DNA of 64,000 nt, taken from assembly GCA_905250115.1 (NCBI GenBank), contig CAJNOI010000091.1, positions 310,001 through 374,000 on the forward strand. The letters are read 5' to 3'. Positions 1-12,800 of the stretch are shown here, one piece after another. The stretch's first letter is position 1. Each line of letters opens with the position of its first letter. The notes beneath the pieces are model-generated. The model did no database searches. It worked only from the letters and a program-made list of their open reading frames with translations, and was not told the DNA's origin. This DNA comes from Adineta steineri (lineage: Eukaryota > Rotifera > Eurotatoria > Adinetida > Adinetidae). The translations under genes were made by a program, and so were the position numbers.

Positions 1-1189
1 CATATCCATTATCTGTTGAAATGAATTCATATCATATGCATCATTCGATTGAAAATTTTGTTCAATATCATTTCCATTCATAATATGTGGAGGTGGTGGA
101 GGAGGTGATTGTCCATTTTGTGTTTGAATAAAATTTGTCATGATAGGTGTACGTTGAAGTTGATTTGATAATGATTGAATATTATTATATTTATTTTGAT
201 TTGTTATTGATGTTGTTGGAAGAAATGGAAAGAAATTATTTTGTGTTGTTAATGATGATGTTTTCTTTGTTTGAGACATTGGAAGATTTCCATTTCCAAG
301 CATTAATGTTTGATTTAAATTATTATTTGTTGTATTACCATTACCTATTGGATTTGTTAATGATGGTACAGGACGACGAGATCTAATAAAATAATTAAAA
401 ATATTGTTTGCTCTTTTTTTTCTTTTTAGAAATTAAACTTACGATGTCGCAGGAAATCCATGTGGAATAGATGTATTATTCCATGATGGTGATGGTGGTT
501 GTTGTTGTTGTTGTTGTTGTATATGTGATGATGGCATCGAAAGATTTGTTTGTTGAAATTGACTGTTCCATAATGGTGATGGAATTGCCGTTCGTCCATT
601 TAATGGTGGTGCTGGTTGAGTTGGAGGAGCTGATATACCATTACGAATTGCTTGTGTAGAAAAATTATGTGATGCTGTTATTGGTCTCCTTTGTATTGCC
701 TGAAAAAATAAAACGAAATAAAAATTATTGAAAAAAGAAAATATCAAATCTTACTTGTTGATAAGATAATTGTTGTTGTTGCTGCTGCTGCTGCTGCTGT
801 TGTTGTTGTTGTTGTTGTTGCTGCATGGCCATAAGTGGTGGTGGTGGTGTTGTAGTTGTTTGTGGTGAAAACATACGACCTCCATTGTGTACATCGAATG
901 TATGATCACCGGAGGCACCACTCAGTGGATCAATAATATTACTCCATGATGAACCTTGGAATGTAGCCTGAAGATCAGGAAGTACACCGTTTTGATAATT
1001 ATTTGATGTTAATTTTCCATCATTAATAATTCCATTTCCATTGGTATTTAATTGTTGTTGTTGTTGTTGATGATGATGATGATCATTACCATTAACTGTA
1101 ACTGGTGATGATGATGTTGGAGTAGTTGATGTACTATTGCCTGTATTTGCATTAAGTACGAGTTTTGTGTTCGAGCTTTCGGTACTCAT
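1..1189 (-). CDS. CPEB: CPEB2-4/Orb2-like protein, N-terminal part (runs off window)
   Basis: Probable cytoplasmic polyadenylation element-binding protein, which binds 3'UTRs and controls translation. Three exons: 755-1189, 443-699 and 1-382, joined in frame (358 codons so far). The N-terminal region is low-complexity: an HHHHQQQQQQ tract, a polyQ run of about 18 near residue 130, then SerPro/Trp-rich and Asn-rich stretches. The order of short blocks follows vertebrate CPEB2-4: a WS-II segment, FSPQ, polyQ, QRRPIT, paired PSP-W motifs, and near the edge YDMNSFQQIMDM, resembling FDMHSLESSLIDIM. The RRMs and zinc-binding ZZ domain, needed for proof, would lie beyond base 1. The start at 1189 is the first ATG. 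An AG acceptor just upstream (about 1229) and a donor near 1321 suggest a 5'UTR intron. It could also be another Q/N-rich regulator. Confidence 0.55.
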
Positions 1190-3295
1190 TGGATTATACG
1201 AATACCAGCTCGATGAGAGGAAAGACCTAGAAAAAACGAGATCAAAATAAAATAGAAATATTTTTGAAATTAATAGAAAACAAAAAGAAAACTTTTTTTG
1301 TTATAAAGTGACTTAAAAATACCTGGTAGAAATCGCCGGTACTGCGGCTGAAGAAGCCGTAGCCAACGAATACATTATAATATAAGATATGTGATTAAAA
1401 AAAACGGTTTTTTCAAAAAAGATCACTGATATAAATCGTTTTTCATTATCGATATGGCGCGTGTTGTATTAGATTCTTAATGAATTTCTTTTGTTTTTAG
1501 GTTACTAAGAAGGTCACAAATGATTATTTTAAGCTAAGACAAAATCTGACAACAAAGTGAGAAATCATTTCGACCGACATATACGACGACAAATAGTATA
1601 GTCTTGTGTATACGTACGTATGCACGCTACACAATCATAAGAGAGTGAAAGAGAGCGATTGAACTACGACGACAACATTGTTTGCACATGCGTCTCGTCG
1701 ACGGTTTTTTTCTCTTCCGAGAGTAAGAAGAAGAAGAAGAATAAGAAGAAGAAAAAAAAAAAGATGTTCTCTATAAATGACAATAGGAGGGAAAGAGAGA
1801 AAATGGTTGTTGAGCGTGCATACGACATTGATGACCTACCCTCACTCACCATCTACACACACACACACACATCTATATATATATAAATATATATATAAGG
1901 ATCGAATTGCAGAGAAACAGACACACTATTGATTCTGATCGTCGTCTTCCTTTTTCTGTCTCTTTTTTTTTGTATCCGTTGCTTTTTCAATCAGCAACAT
2001 ACGACGATACTTCCTATTTTGTTTGTATGTGCTGTTCTTCGCTTCATTTGATGCCACCACCATCATCATCATCATCAGTGTCGTTCGTCACTATATAGAA
2101 CGAGTTCTCTCTCTCTCTATTCGTGTCATTTAGTTTCTATCTATGCACATAAAATATTCAGAAAGAAGAAAAAAAAATTAATGATCAAGACAAACAGATA
2201 AAAGTAAAGAAAAGAAAAGAAAATAGAAAATGATTCATCAGCTGTTAATAGAGACATTGTTGTTCTTCATTTCTATACATATTGAACACATATAACCATC
2301 TGTTCAATTCATGCTAAGAATGATAATTCTATCTACCTATATAGTCATAATTATATATGCTGTGAAACTTTCTTTTCTTTTTGTATTGAATTCATTGAAA
2401 ATGAATAATATGATAGGTACTCTCATATGATTGAAAAAATAATATAATGTATTCAGATTATTCTATTCAAATAAGTAGAGCATTGTTTTAATTATAAAAT
2501 GACTAAATCTAATATCTTAAAACATTCATTAAAAGAATTCGATATTTGCAGTCAAAAAGATTGTAGTAAATAATCAAATGCAAAAGTGTACCAGCTGTCG
2601 CAAACTATTCTCTCTTTCTCTCGACTTAGTTTAAGTTATAAGTAAAAATAGAAAATTTTTGTTAATTACCTTTAAGAATTAAATAGATATATAAGACGAC
2701 TAGAAATATTGACCACAATCGAATCGATAAAACAAGTGCATTAAAATAAAAAATAATTCAATCTAAAACATAAAATAAAAGACTACTGTTTTTGTTTTTT
2801 TCAAATGAAGATTATTGATTTACATCTGTCAACCATATTCATATATAAATATCTTATAGGAAAAACGAAAAAATGAAACAAGAACAAAAAAAAGAAGAAA
2901 CATCGAAAAAAAATATTTTTTGGATGATTTCTAAACTATTCGACTGTTCATTTAATATTTTTTTTTTGAAACAAATAAAATTCATTCCCTGATACCCTTT
3001 GTATGACTAAATTGTATAAGATAGATATAAACATATAAGAAAAAAAAAAGACGAAGCAGAAGCGAATCTCACTGTTATACATACAAAATAGAATATATAT
3101 ATCACTTAAGAACACAAAAAAAAAACAACAACAACAAAACGTATTTTTTGTTTGTTTTTTTTCTTCTCTTGACCAACCCGCATTTGCACTACTAATCTAC
3201 GAGAAATATTTTTAATATAAAAAAAAAAAAGAAAAAATCGAAGAAACGAGAGAGTGTGTGAGTGAATATTTTTATTATTATTATTATTCTGACTA
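1190..3295. other. Intergenic, 5' flank of CPEB-like gene; simple repeats
   Basis: No gene recognised. It holds the probable 5'UTR exon and promoter of the leftward CPEB-like gene and the 3' flank of the TBC gene. Simple repeats include a GAA/GAAA-rich run (about 1726-1765), an (AC)n run (about 1855-1870), an (AT)n run (about 1873-1897), CAT repeats (about 2058-2077) and a (CT)n run (about 2105-2118). Short open frames here are low-complexity. Confidence 0.6.
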
Positions 3296-5758
3296 TTATC
3301 GAATACTCGTATCGAATGCATAATGTTGTGAACGTAAATATTGATAATTAGATTGTTCATTATCGACAACATTATCATAGAATGATGGTGAACGTTTGAT
3401 TTTGTCATAGTCATCATCATGAATAAATGATGTTGTGATCATATGAGATATTTGTACATGTTCATCATCATCGATAATATCACTTTTCGAACTTATTGTA
3501 TCATCATCATCATCACCAAAATGTCCTTGTCTTCTTCTATAACCACTTAATGATGGATCAGCACTTGATAAAACTGTACAACTATCATATTCAGTTAAAT
3601 ATTGTTGATCATTGATTTGTACTGGTTTAGTTAAACGTTTGATTTCCATATATTGCTTTTCAATAGACGTATCACGTAAATTTACTATCGATGGTGAATC
3701 TTCATCAGCTGTTGCTAATGGTGCTATTGATGAGACAAGAAATGTTTCAATAACTGGTATCGGTGTACCTTTTGGTGACATCTGTGTTGTTAATATACGT
3801 GGCGAAGTACTATTTTTACTCGGTGGTGTATCAATCGCTTCTAAAATTAAAAGAAAAACTGTTATTCATATAGAGTCTATGACATCTGATTAAATAAACA
3901 ATTCATTTTTAGTAAACAAAAACAAATCTTAGACGAGAGAGAGCGAAGAAAAAGAAAACGAGTCTCCGATGAATTATATAATCTACTCGGTAGAAGTCTG
4001 TTGGATAGGATGAGATCATATATCTGATTAGGATGTTTGATCGTCATCAATAGAATTACTATTGGTTATCAGTCAATTCTCATTTCCGTTTGGTTAATCT
4101 AACTTATTTAGTCTTTCATATAAACATTTCCTAGAGAATTATCCATGACTTACTTGTTGTTTCATCTGAATTAATAATTTTATTTGAAGTATTATCTGTT
4201 AATTTTGTTATATCTCCCATTGAAATATTAAATGGTTTCATTGGAATTTCATTTTCTGTTGGTGTTGGTAATGTTAGTAAATTATTTTGTTTTAATTTTT
4301 CATAACATACAACATATTCTTCAATTATTTCATCAATTGTTAATGATGAATTTGCAAAATTTACACATAAATCATTTTTTAAAAACGAATTTATACTATC
4401 AAATGTTTTTAAATGTAAAAGTTTTTTTCTATGTATACGTAATATACAAAATGCTGTTGTTAATAAAACTTGTTCACCATCTAATACAAATATATCCCAT
4501 ATACGAAGTGTTAATGGATATGGTAGACAATCTAAAAGAAAAATTTTTATGAGATAAAATAGATGAAGAAAAAAAAAATATATACCAAGATAACAAAGCA
4601 TAAACCAACGAATTGTATATAAATCACTTTGAACTTGATATGTATGAAAATGTTTATAAACTTTTGGTAACATTTTTTTCATAATTTTTTCAAATTGTGC
4701 TTGAAAACGAAATAATTTTGGAAAGCCTGGACAAAAAAATCCATGCATCATCCAACGTGAACTAGTCATTAATTGACAAAATGCCCAAAATGCTTCCTCT
4801 TCCGGTAAATAAAAAAGAAGAAAAGCAACAATTTGATTCATTCCTTGTGTATAACCTATTTCTGTATTGTACACACTAAATAACAAGAAAAATATATATA
4901 TAAATACATTTTAATTCAATATATATTAAGCTAAATGAATTAAAGACATGTAATATGTTCTGATTGATTTGGAAATCGTTCAATCGTTTCTAATATTCTC
5001 TTGGGATTAGTCATTATTATATTAAATAATCGATTGAAAAAATTATACAGATCGCTTTGTTTATAAATCTGAATATGATTAAACTCATTCTAATATATAT
5101 ATAACCCATCAAGCTTTTATTCTTCTAATAATTCATCATACCTGTATGCAGCCAATATTGAAAATAAATGTTTTTGTCTTAGGCAATATCTATTGCAGAA
5201 CATTTGATGATTTCTATATGTTCGATGTACATCAAGATCAATCTGACTTAAATATGTTGATGATAATCGAGCTTTCTTTTTTAATATATCATAATAACCT
5301 TTGTTAACACGTAATTGTTCATCAAGATCAAATAACCGGGACCAAAATGCACCACGTAAGGTACTTGGTAAACCTTTAAACATTCGTCTACGTAATTGTT
5401 CATTATCTCTTGTTATTGTATGACTTGCTTTTCGTAACATTTTATTCCAACGTTCACTACGTTTAATTTCTTGTTGAATTTGTTTACGATCATTAATTGA
5501 TAATGATTTAATTGGTTTATCATGTATAAAACCATAATGATCGATAGAATTTGGATCAGTTGTTGAGAGACGTGGTGATTGTAAATGACTTATATCAGTT
5601 ATTAATTCAGGTATTTTACCTTCATGTTCATAGAGAAGAAAAAGTTTTTCACGTTCATCAAGTTGTTTTTTAAGATTTTTATCAATATGTGTTAATACAG
5701 GTGTAGATGGTGGTAATGGTAAAGGTGGTGGATTACTTGGTGTTGATGACTGTTTCAT
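3296..5758 (-). CDS. USP6NL: TBC-domain Rab GTPase-activating protein, RN-tre/USP6NL type
   Basis: Stimulates GTP hydrolysis by Rab GTPases in endocytic and Golgi traffic. Four exons: 5142-5758, 4586-4875, 4154-4531, 3296-3840; 609 residues. A proline-rich N-terminus is followed by the TBC domain, residues about 128-370. Both catalytic fingers are present: the arginine finger in IDLDVHRTYR (R179) and the glutamine finger in IGYTQG (Q216), whose exon junction restores AYSVYNTEIGYTQG. Further RN-tre-like blocks are AFWAFCQLM, MHGFFCPGFPKL and PLTLRIWDIFVLDGE. The C-terminal third is acidic and disordered, with a DDDDD run. The start is the first ATG after a likely 5'UTR acceptor (ctag just upstream). 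Length is shorter than human USP6NL, mainly in the tail. TBC family is certain; the RN-tre subgroup is likely. Confidence 0.9.
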
Positions 5759-5870
5759 TCAAATCTAGAACACAAAAGAAATGAAAAATAATAGATTTAT
5801 TTTTGTTTTTTGTTATGTATATCTGACAGGAAATCTATATATAAGACAAAAAGAATGAATTAATATTTTT

Positions 5871-6155
5871 TTAATCAAATGATCCATCAAGAAATTCATA
5901 AAGTGGATTTGTATTAATTGAACTAAATATATGTAAACGATCTAATCGTTTTGATGCACATTGTTTCATTGAATTATGTGCATCTCGTGTTAACATTCGA
6001 ATAAATTCTTCTGCTGCTAATGTTAATATATAAACACTATCTTGACTAATCATACGTGTATCATTATCGAGTTTAATTATTGATTTAACTTTAGTTAATG
6101 GTAATTGATATGAACGTGTAGATGAAGTTTTTATTTGATCATTTGATGAAGCCAT
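5871..6155 (-). CDS. POLE4: DNA polymerase epsilon subunit 4 (histone-fold)
   Basis: Small H2A/NF-YC-type histone-fold subunit of DNA polymerase epsilon, which pairs with POLE3 and binds DNA at the replication fork. Single exon, 94 residues (human about 117). The histone fold spans residues about 18-88, starting LPLTKVKSIIK and containing SQDSVYILTLAAEEFI. It ends with FLDGSFD, matching the FLEGTLD-type ending of POLE4 rather than the CHRAC1 tail. The acidic/alanine-rich N-terminus of vertebrate POLE4 is reduced to about 17 polar residues. It lies just upstream of the TBC gene on the same strand. The alternative is CHRAC1, a close paralogue; the C-terminal match favours POLE4. Confidence 0.85.
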   Translation of the reverse strand: MASSNDQIKTSSTRSYQLPLTKVKSIIKLDNDTRMISQDSVYILTLAAEEFIRMLTRDAHNSMKQCASKRLDRLHIFSSINTNPLYEFLDGSFD

Positions 6156-7457
6156 TTATTCTATTAACAAAAGAATTAATAATAATAAACAATTCTTTTT
6201 CTTATTGTTGTTGTTGTTCGGTATATAGACCAATAAAAAAATTCGATGGATTTAAATAAATAAAAGTTATTTATTTCTATTATTAGAAGATTTGATTTTT
6301 TATTTAATTTAATTTTCTAAAATTTTCTAAAAAAAATTTTACTAAATAGATGTCACTATGATTAATACAAGATTGGTTGAATAATATGTTTTTCGATTTC
6401 TTTTTCTTCTTCTTTCTCTCTGTTAATATATCATAATACAATAGTTGTCAACTAACGTTATTGTCTTTTAATTAATAAAAGATAAATATTTAGTAGTTTG
6501 AAAATAAATATAAATTTTACTCAATTAGATACTTTAAATTTTATTTCAGAATTAATGGCATGCATGAACAAACGTAGAAGTTATAAAAGAGAATTTTTTA
6601 TGAAAGGTAGACGAGTACATATCGTTTTTATTTTTATTTTATCACCTTGCACTTTCACTAGATAAATTATTTATTCCTCAATAAAAATGCAAATTGTCCT
6701 AATGTATCTAATATATATACTTCTATTATTTTTAGTTCAAATTTTATTTTTATCGATAAGAAAAAATTGAGATTATAAAAAATAATTATTCTTCAAAATT
6801 CTATTTTAGATTAGCTAGATTTTAATATAAGAAAATATAATTGATTTAATTATGTTTTCGTATAGAAAGATTTTAATACAGGATTTGACTAATAAATAAA
6901 AACTTTGTAAATCTTAGTACTTTAAAATAAGTATATTATATATATTTTATCTATAATTACTTGATAATTTTGAGAAACTTCAGAATTCATTCCAGCAACA
7001 TTTCTTTAGTACCATTATGTTTTATCTGAGATGATGTAGACGTAGGATTATCTTAATATATAGGATTAGAAATCGATTAATCAAATATTGGAGGACACAG
7101 TGACTTCATTTCTATTATTAATGGAAAATTAATATGATATTTGTCCTTGTAAAAATCGATAATATCTTATATATGAAAATAATTGTAAAGTATAAAATAC
7201 AATTTTCTTTTGATGACGTCGAATTTTGTTTACTCGATTTCTATTTTGAATATAGATGAATTAAGAGTCTTCCTTCCTTCTTCTTCTTCTTCTTTTTATT
7301 TAACAACAACAGTTACACTTCAAAGACAAGGAAACGAATGATTTCCTATTCATTTCAATCAACAAAGTATTAGACATCCATAAAAAAAAGAAGAAAATAT
7401 CTGAATCGTAGATAATTTTACATCAATTAAATTATATCGTGATTTTCTTTTTCAGAT
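6156..7457. other. Intergenic region between divergent genes
   Basis: A 1.3-kb AT-rich spacer between the leftward POLE4 and the rightward C6orf136-like gene, so it should hold both promoters. I see no ORF, RNA gene or terminal-repeat element. Only A/T homopolymers and a short CTT-rich run (about 7270-7297) stand out. Confidence 0.5.
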
Positions 7458-9379
7458 ATGTCTTGTTTATTATTACTGTCAAATAGATCTTATTTAAAAT
7501 TTCCTCTATATACAATCTATCGTCATTTATCAACAATCGAACGTTCTAATGCTGATCAATCAACAATAATACCACCAAGTTGTCATACGTATCTCGGATG
7601 TAATGCAATACAACGAAATGAATCGATGTTTTTAAAATATAATTATCAACAAAAACGTTCTATAACATTACATGTACCACCAGTTGATGATAAATCAGCA
7701 TCACCAAAAAAATATGATGCAAGAATACCATTTCAATTTCCACCAGGAAATCCAAATGATAAACCAAAACTTGAACATCTACGTTTCATTGAAGATCAAC
7801 TTAAACAAATTGTAAAGAATTTTATTCAATTAAACGTTCTTTGATTTGTTAAATATTTTCTTTTTTTAGCTACCTGATTTTTGTAAACGAATGCATCCAT
7901 ATGCTTTATATACAGCTGATATTATTTTTGAAAATTATTATGACAATCCACCCAAAATTATGAAGTAGGCAGAAATGAAAATGTATGTGTAATTAGGAAT
8001 AGACATATGACAGTTAGAAACATAGGTAAAAATGGATAATTGAGTATTAGTTAAAACAAACATTTCATTGTTTAGTTGATGTGATTATCGGGAATAGACT
8101 TTTTTGATTCTTTTGTAACTATGTGTTTTTTTTTCTATAAAAACCTTTATTTTAAGAACAAAAAATTTTTTTTCACTCAAATCTGTGAGCCCAAAGGCGA
8201 TCATTAAACATTTCTATCGGCGAGACGTCGAGTCAACATCATAGTAAAACAATCAAACTCTAAAGAAAAGATCGAGGAGTATGACTTTTTCTAATTACAA
8301 ATAATATATTTTATTTCATAACGTTTTCTTATCAATGATATAGAAACATACCCAATATCTTACCGTGTTGAATGATAAAAGGATAAGGAATCTAAGTAAT
8401 ATGATGCTAAGATTAATCTCTAAATTTATTTACGTGTTAAATTTTAATAAATGCAAAAGATAAGTTTAATTAATAAAAAGCTTTCTTCGTAGAATGATAC
8501 CCTACAAAAAAAATTGTTTCTCATCTGCTCACATTAGGTGACAACCAGTAATATAATACTTGTTTTATCTCCTATCTTTTAACTTAGTGAGAATATATCG
8601 CATCTAAACGATTGAGCGAAGTATTATATTTTCATTATTTGATCTTCTTATAGAATTAATATATACAACTAAAACGATTATATTCGTATTGTTTATGTTA
8701 CATAAACTTAGGATAATTTAAGGTTATACATATCAACTTACTGTTATAGGCTAACTTCCAAATTGTGAATGATGCTTTGAAAAAAGTAAAAACTTATTTA
8801 TAATCGATATTAACAATATACAACTGTCATATGTCTATTTTAGGAAAATAAAATTTATATCAGATTTTTATATTTAATTTTGTTGTTTTTAGAGGAGCAG
8901 GCAATTATGCTCTAGCACTTTTCTGGCTTCGAATAAAACTAAATTTTAAACTAATGAATGTAAAAGTTCATTTACTTAAAACAACAGTTGATGAAGAATC
9001 AAATTGTGTTAAAATACGTTGGCGTATAACAGGATTATCAAATCAATCATTTGTTGGTGTTCTTAAAGGTTGGAGAAAACCAAAAGATGTTGCAGGAAAT
9101 ATTCGGAATTATATTGAGTAAATATAATAACTTTAAATACAAAATTTATTCATTCATCTTTTTCTATAGGCATATCGATGGCTTTTCAATATTTTATGTA
9201 CGAGGTGATGGTCGCATTTATAAACATCGTGTTGATCGAGTAATTGAATTATATTTGATTTATTTAAAAACTCAAACTTTTTTTTTCTATAGGTTATGGT
9301 TGATGAAGATAAAGAATTAGCAGCAACAACATTAACTAAAAAGAAGCTAACTGAAGCAGCTGCACCTGTTTCTTCATAA
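7458..9379 (+). CDS. C6orf136: C6orf136-like protein (DUF2358 family)
   Basis: Function unknown; the human homologue is a small conserved protein with a DUF2358 domain. Five exons: 7458-7811, 7870-7964, 8893-9117, 9170-9239, 9293-9379; 276 residues. The DUF2358 region covers about residues 98-262: HLRFIEDQLKQI, then LPDFCKRMHPYALYTADIIF, ALALFWLRIKL, then VKIRWRITGL and HIDGFSIFYVRGDGRIYKHRVDR. This order and spacing match C6orf136. The N-terminus, rich in Ser/Arg/Leu with few acids, could be a mitochondrial presequence. The second intron is 928 bases, unusually long here, because it carries an 842-bp inverted-repeat element. The last 30 residues are Ala/Lys-rich and not conserved. Function cannot be inferred from context. 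Confidence 0.85.
7998..8839. mobile_element. 842-bp non-autonomous TIR element with 5-bp TSD
   Basis: Perfect 18-bp terminal inverted repeats AATAGACATATGACAGTT (7998-8015; complement at 8822-8839) are flanked on both sides by the direct repeat TTAGG (7993-7997 and 8840-8844). No transposase-sized ORF lies inside, so it is non-autonomous. It sits wholly within intron 2 of the C6orf136-like gene. Superfamily is unclear: a 5-bp duplication is seen in some Transib and hAT-like elements, but the ends match neither clearly. Confidence 0.85.
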
Positions 9380-9855
9380 ATATATATCTTAGTATTATTT
9401 GTTCTTTCATTTTTTAATTATTGGTTTAAAAAAAAACAAACAAGAAATGATCACAGATTGTTTTTTTGTTCTTCAATTTGTGACTAAATAAAAAAAATCA
9501 CGACCATCTTCTTTTTCTCTCATTTGTAGATATAAATAAATATTTATATACATATTCTAATAGAACAGGTGAGTAAAACATGTTATAAATAATAATTTTT
9601 TTTTAATTTTATTTTTTTCTTAAGGTTAATATAGGAAAAAAACACACAGAATAGACGTGATATATTTTTCTTTTTTTTTTTTGACATTCTTTCTATCTAT
9701 AAGACATAGTTTCTTTATCACTAACTATTGACCAACATTGCACACGTAGATATAAAAATATTTCGATATTAAATTTATTTGAAAACGAAGCTTTTTCTTC
9801 TTACTATTAAATGTACAATTTCATCTAGTAGAAAAACTAAAAAAAAGAAAAATTT
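9380..9855. other. Short intergenic spacer
   Basis: 3' flank of the C6orf136-like gene and 5' flank of OSBP, same direction. AATAAA-type signals occur at about 9485 and 9535. T-rich runs precede the OSBP start. No other feature seen. Confidence 0.5.
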
Positions 9856-12800
9856 ATGGCAACACAACGTGCTCGAGATGCTGCACGACATCTAAAAAAT
9901 GATATTAAAAGTAGTATGCATAAATCATCACGATCAAAAGACCGATCTACACATACTACATCATCAGCAATCACTAGTGGTAGGATCTATTTTATTCTAT
10001 TTACTAAAACAAAAACGCGAAATTAAATCCTTCTAAATAATTGCTTCGCTTTTCAGACACAATTAAATACATAGCTTTCTATACAGTATAGTAAAAATGT
10101 CAAGTGACCTTTTCGATCTAGTCTTATGGTATTGCTTGATGAAAGGAGGAAAAAGAAAGAGTATGTTCGTTTCTCTCGTTTTTTTCGAATTTTTTCTCTT
10201 ATATTTTGCTACTTATAGCGATAGACTGTTCGATTTACTTACATGTTATGTGTACAGTCTTGTTTTTACCTCTTTCTTTGTTTTTTGACTCTCATTCTCC
10301 ATTCTTCTTTTCATTGCTTCATTATTCTTTTTGTTTGTTAATAATCGTTCGGTTGACATGCCAAATCTTATGGGCAAATTTGTTTCAAAGCATCGAAAAC
10401 AGCATTCACATGGTGCTTTTCAATATCGTATGTGATTGAATATCTATTTTATTTTGTTTCTTAGCTTTTTAACTTCATGTAGAAATATTCTAATCAATTT
10501 ACCAAAAAAAAAAATCTAATATTAATTACTAATAATATACCTTATAAATGATTGTACAAACATTTATTGTATATTCTTTCAATTGATTTTTTTTGTCTTT
10601 ATCTTTTAATCAATTTGGCTTCCTACTGTTATTCTTTTTGTATATAGACACAATTTGTATTTGTCTTTTAATCTCGATTTTGATTAGCGTTTCAGTTGTC
10701 TACCATTAATATGTGCTATATTGTTTTTCGTATAATATATTCTATACAATGTCAACAATAGAGATAGTGCAAAGAAGATATATAAAAGCTTGTCTTGCTA
10801 AATAACTGCCATTTAACAATGATTAAATAAGATGATTATAACAGCTGCTTGACTGCATGTGCCATAACTTTGCTAACAAAAATGCCTACTAAGAAATATT
10901 TAAATAAGAAACATTCTAGTTTTTTTTCCCATAGATTTCTTTTAATATCTCTATATTTTTATAGATACAAACAACGATCATACTGTATCCAATTCGGCAT
11001 TGCATGCTCCTTCTGCTGGTTACAAACGATCGAATAGTGCACATTCAGCAATTGCAACATTAACATCATTACCTACTGCACCTCGTGTAACAACTGATAA
11101 TCCTAATTCAATAAGAGGACAATATAGTAAATTAAAATAAACTATAACAAAAAAAAAATAGTTTTTATTTATATTCTAAAATAGGTAATCCTCCTAATTT
11201 ATCACCATTAAAAAACGCTCCAGTATCATCCATGCAAAATCTAACTAATACAGCAAATGTTAATTCAATTGGCACTGGTATTGTACAACCCACTGCTCTT
11301 TCACAGCGACCATTACATATGCAATCAACAACACCATCAGCTGCTAATGGAAAAGATGAAATGCGTGGTTGGTTATATAAATGGACGAATGTATAATAAT
11401 ATTTTTGTTTTTGTTTATATCCAAAATTAAAGACTTGTATTTTTTAAGTATTTAAAAGGTTATCAAAAACGTTGGTTTGTTTTACAAGCTGGTATACTAT
11501 CCTATTATCGTTCTCAACATGAAATGACACATACATGTCGTGGTACAGTTTATCTTGAATCCGCACATTTATCATCGAATGATACATGTCATTTTGTTAT
11601 ATCAAATGGTTCAACTGTTATACATCTACGTACATCAAGTGAAAATGATAAACAACGTTGGATGAATGCATTACAATCAGCTAAACAAAAAGCATTAAAA
11701 GTACGTAAACAATATCAAGATTCTGATGAAGAAGTTTCAACAACAGATGAAGTTAATGATTTACAACAACAAAATTTAATTCAACAACAAACAAATATCA
11801 ATGATCAAAATAAATTATTAATCAATACAAATGAACGTGCTGAATTAGCAACAATGAATAAAGCATTTGATTCAAAATTAGATGATTTAAAAATGTGTAT
11901 GGATTTAATAAATCGTCATTATCAAGCACTTTATCGTACACTTGGCGATCTTGAACAACTTGATAAAACAGAAGCAACAGTAAACATAATTAAAAGTGTT
12001 AATGAACGTGCAACTTTATTTCGTATTACATCAACAGGTAAAATAACATAGAAAAATCTATTAACAATCAATATACTTGATTCTATTCAGTTGAATAACA
12101 AAAGAGAAATGCTAATTAGGTAGTACTTCATTTCCGATCGTTAAACATATATATATATATATGAATAGGATCATTCCAGGTGTATTCTATTTCCTTGGTT
12201 ATATAGATTCTTGTAGTATATAATATAGATATTTTATTATCGACGAAAACAGATCAATTGAAATATGTAAAACAATCTTTCATAAAAGTGTAATGAATTT
12301 TCTATCGTATATTTATCGACTATTAAATTTTCGTATTAATATTATAAAAATGTTTTTTTATTTTCTATAGCTATGCTTAATGCTTGTCAAGAACTTGTTC
12401 AATTAATACAAAATCAAGGTCGTAAATGGCAAAAAGCTGTTCAATTTGAACGTGATGCCCGTTTACGTATGGAACGTATGTGTGAACAAGTTGCATTACA
12501 AAGTGCGAAATTAGAAAAACAAGTTCAACGTGCATCACGTTCAGATAAAACAAGTCTACTTTCTGGTCGTTCAACATTAACTACATTGAAATCATCGGAT
12601 TTACGTGGAACAAATGAAGCTAGTAATTTATCTGATGATGAAGAATTTTATGATGCTATTGATGATCCACAAACCATTGGTGTTTTTCGTGTTCCGTATG
12701 TTTTAATTTATTTTTGATAAAAAAAGGATTTTTTTGTTTGAAATAGACTTCAACAACATTTATCAAATAATGATAAAAAAGAACCGAATATCGTTGATGA

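Noticed and set aside
147..659. Rightward open frames opposite the CPEB-like exons
   Set aside because: They are antisense readings of Q/N-rich codons, giving Leu/Tyr/Val runs with no protein character.
9980..10964. Short open frames in the first OSBP intron (10097-10439)
   Set aside because: Phe/Leu/Tyr-rich readings of T-rich intron DNA, without ATG context or similarity.
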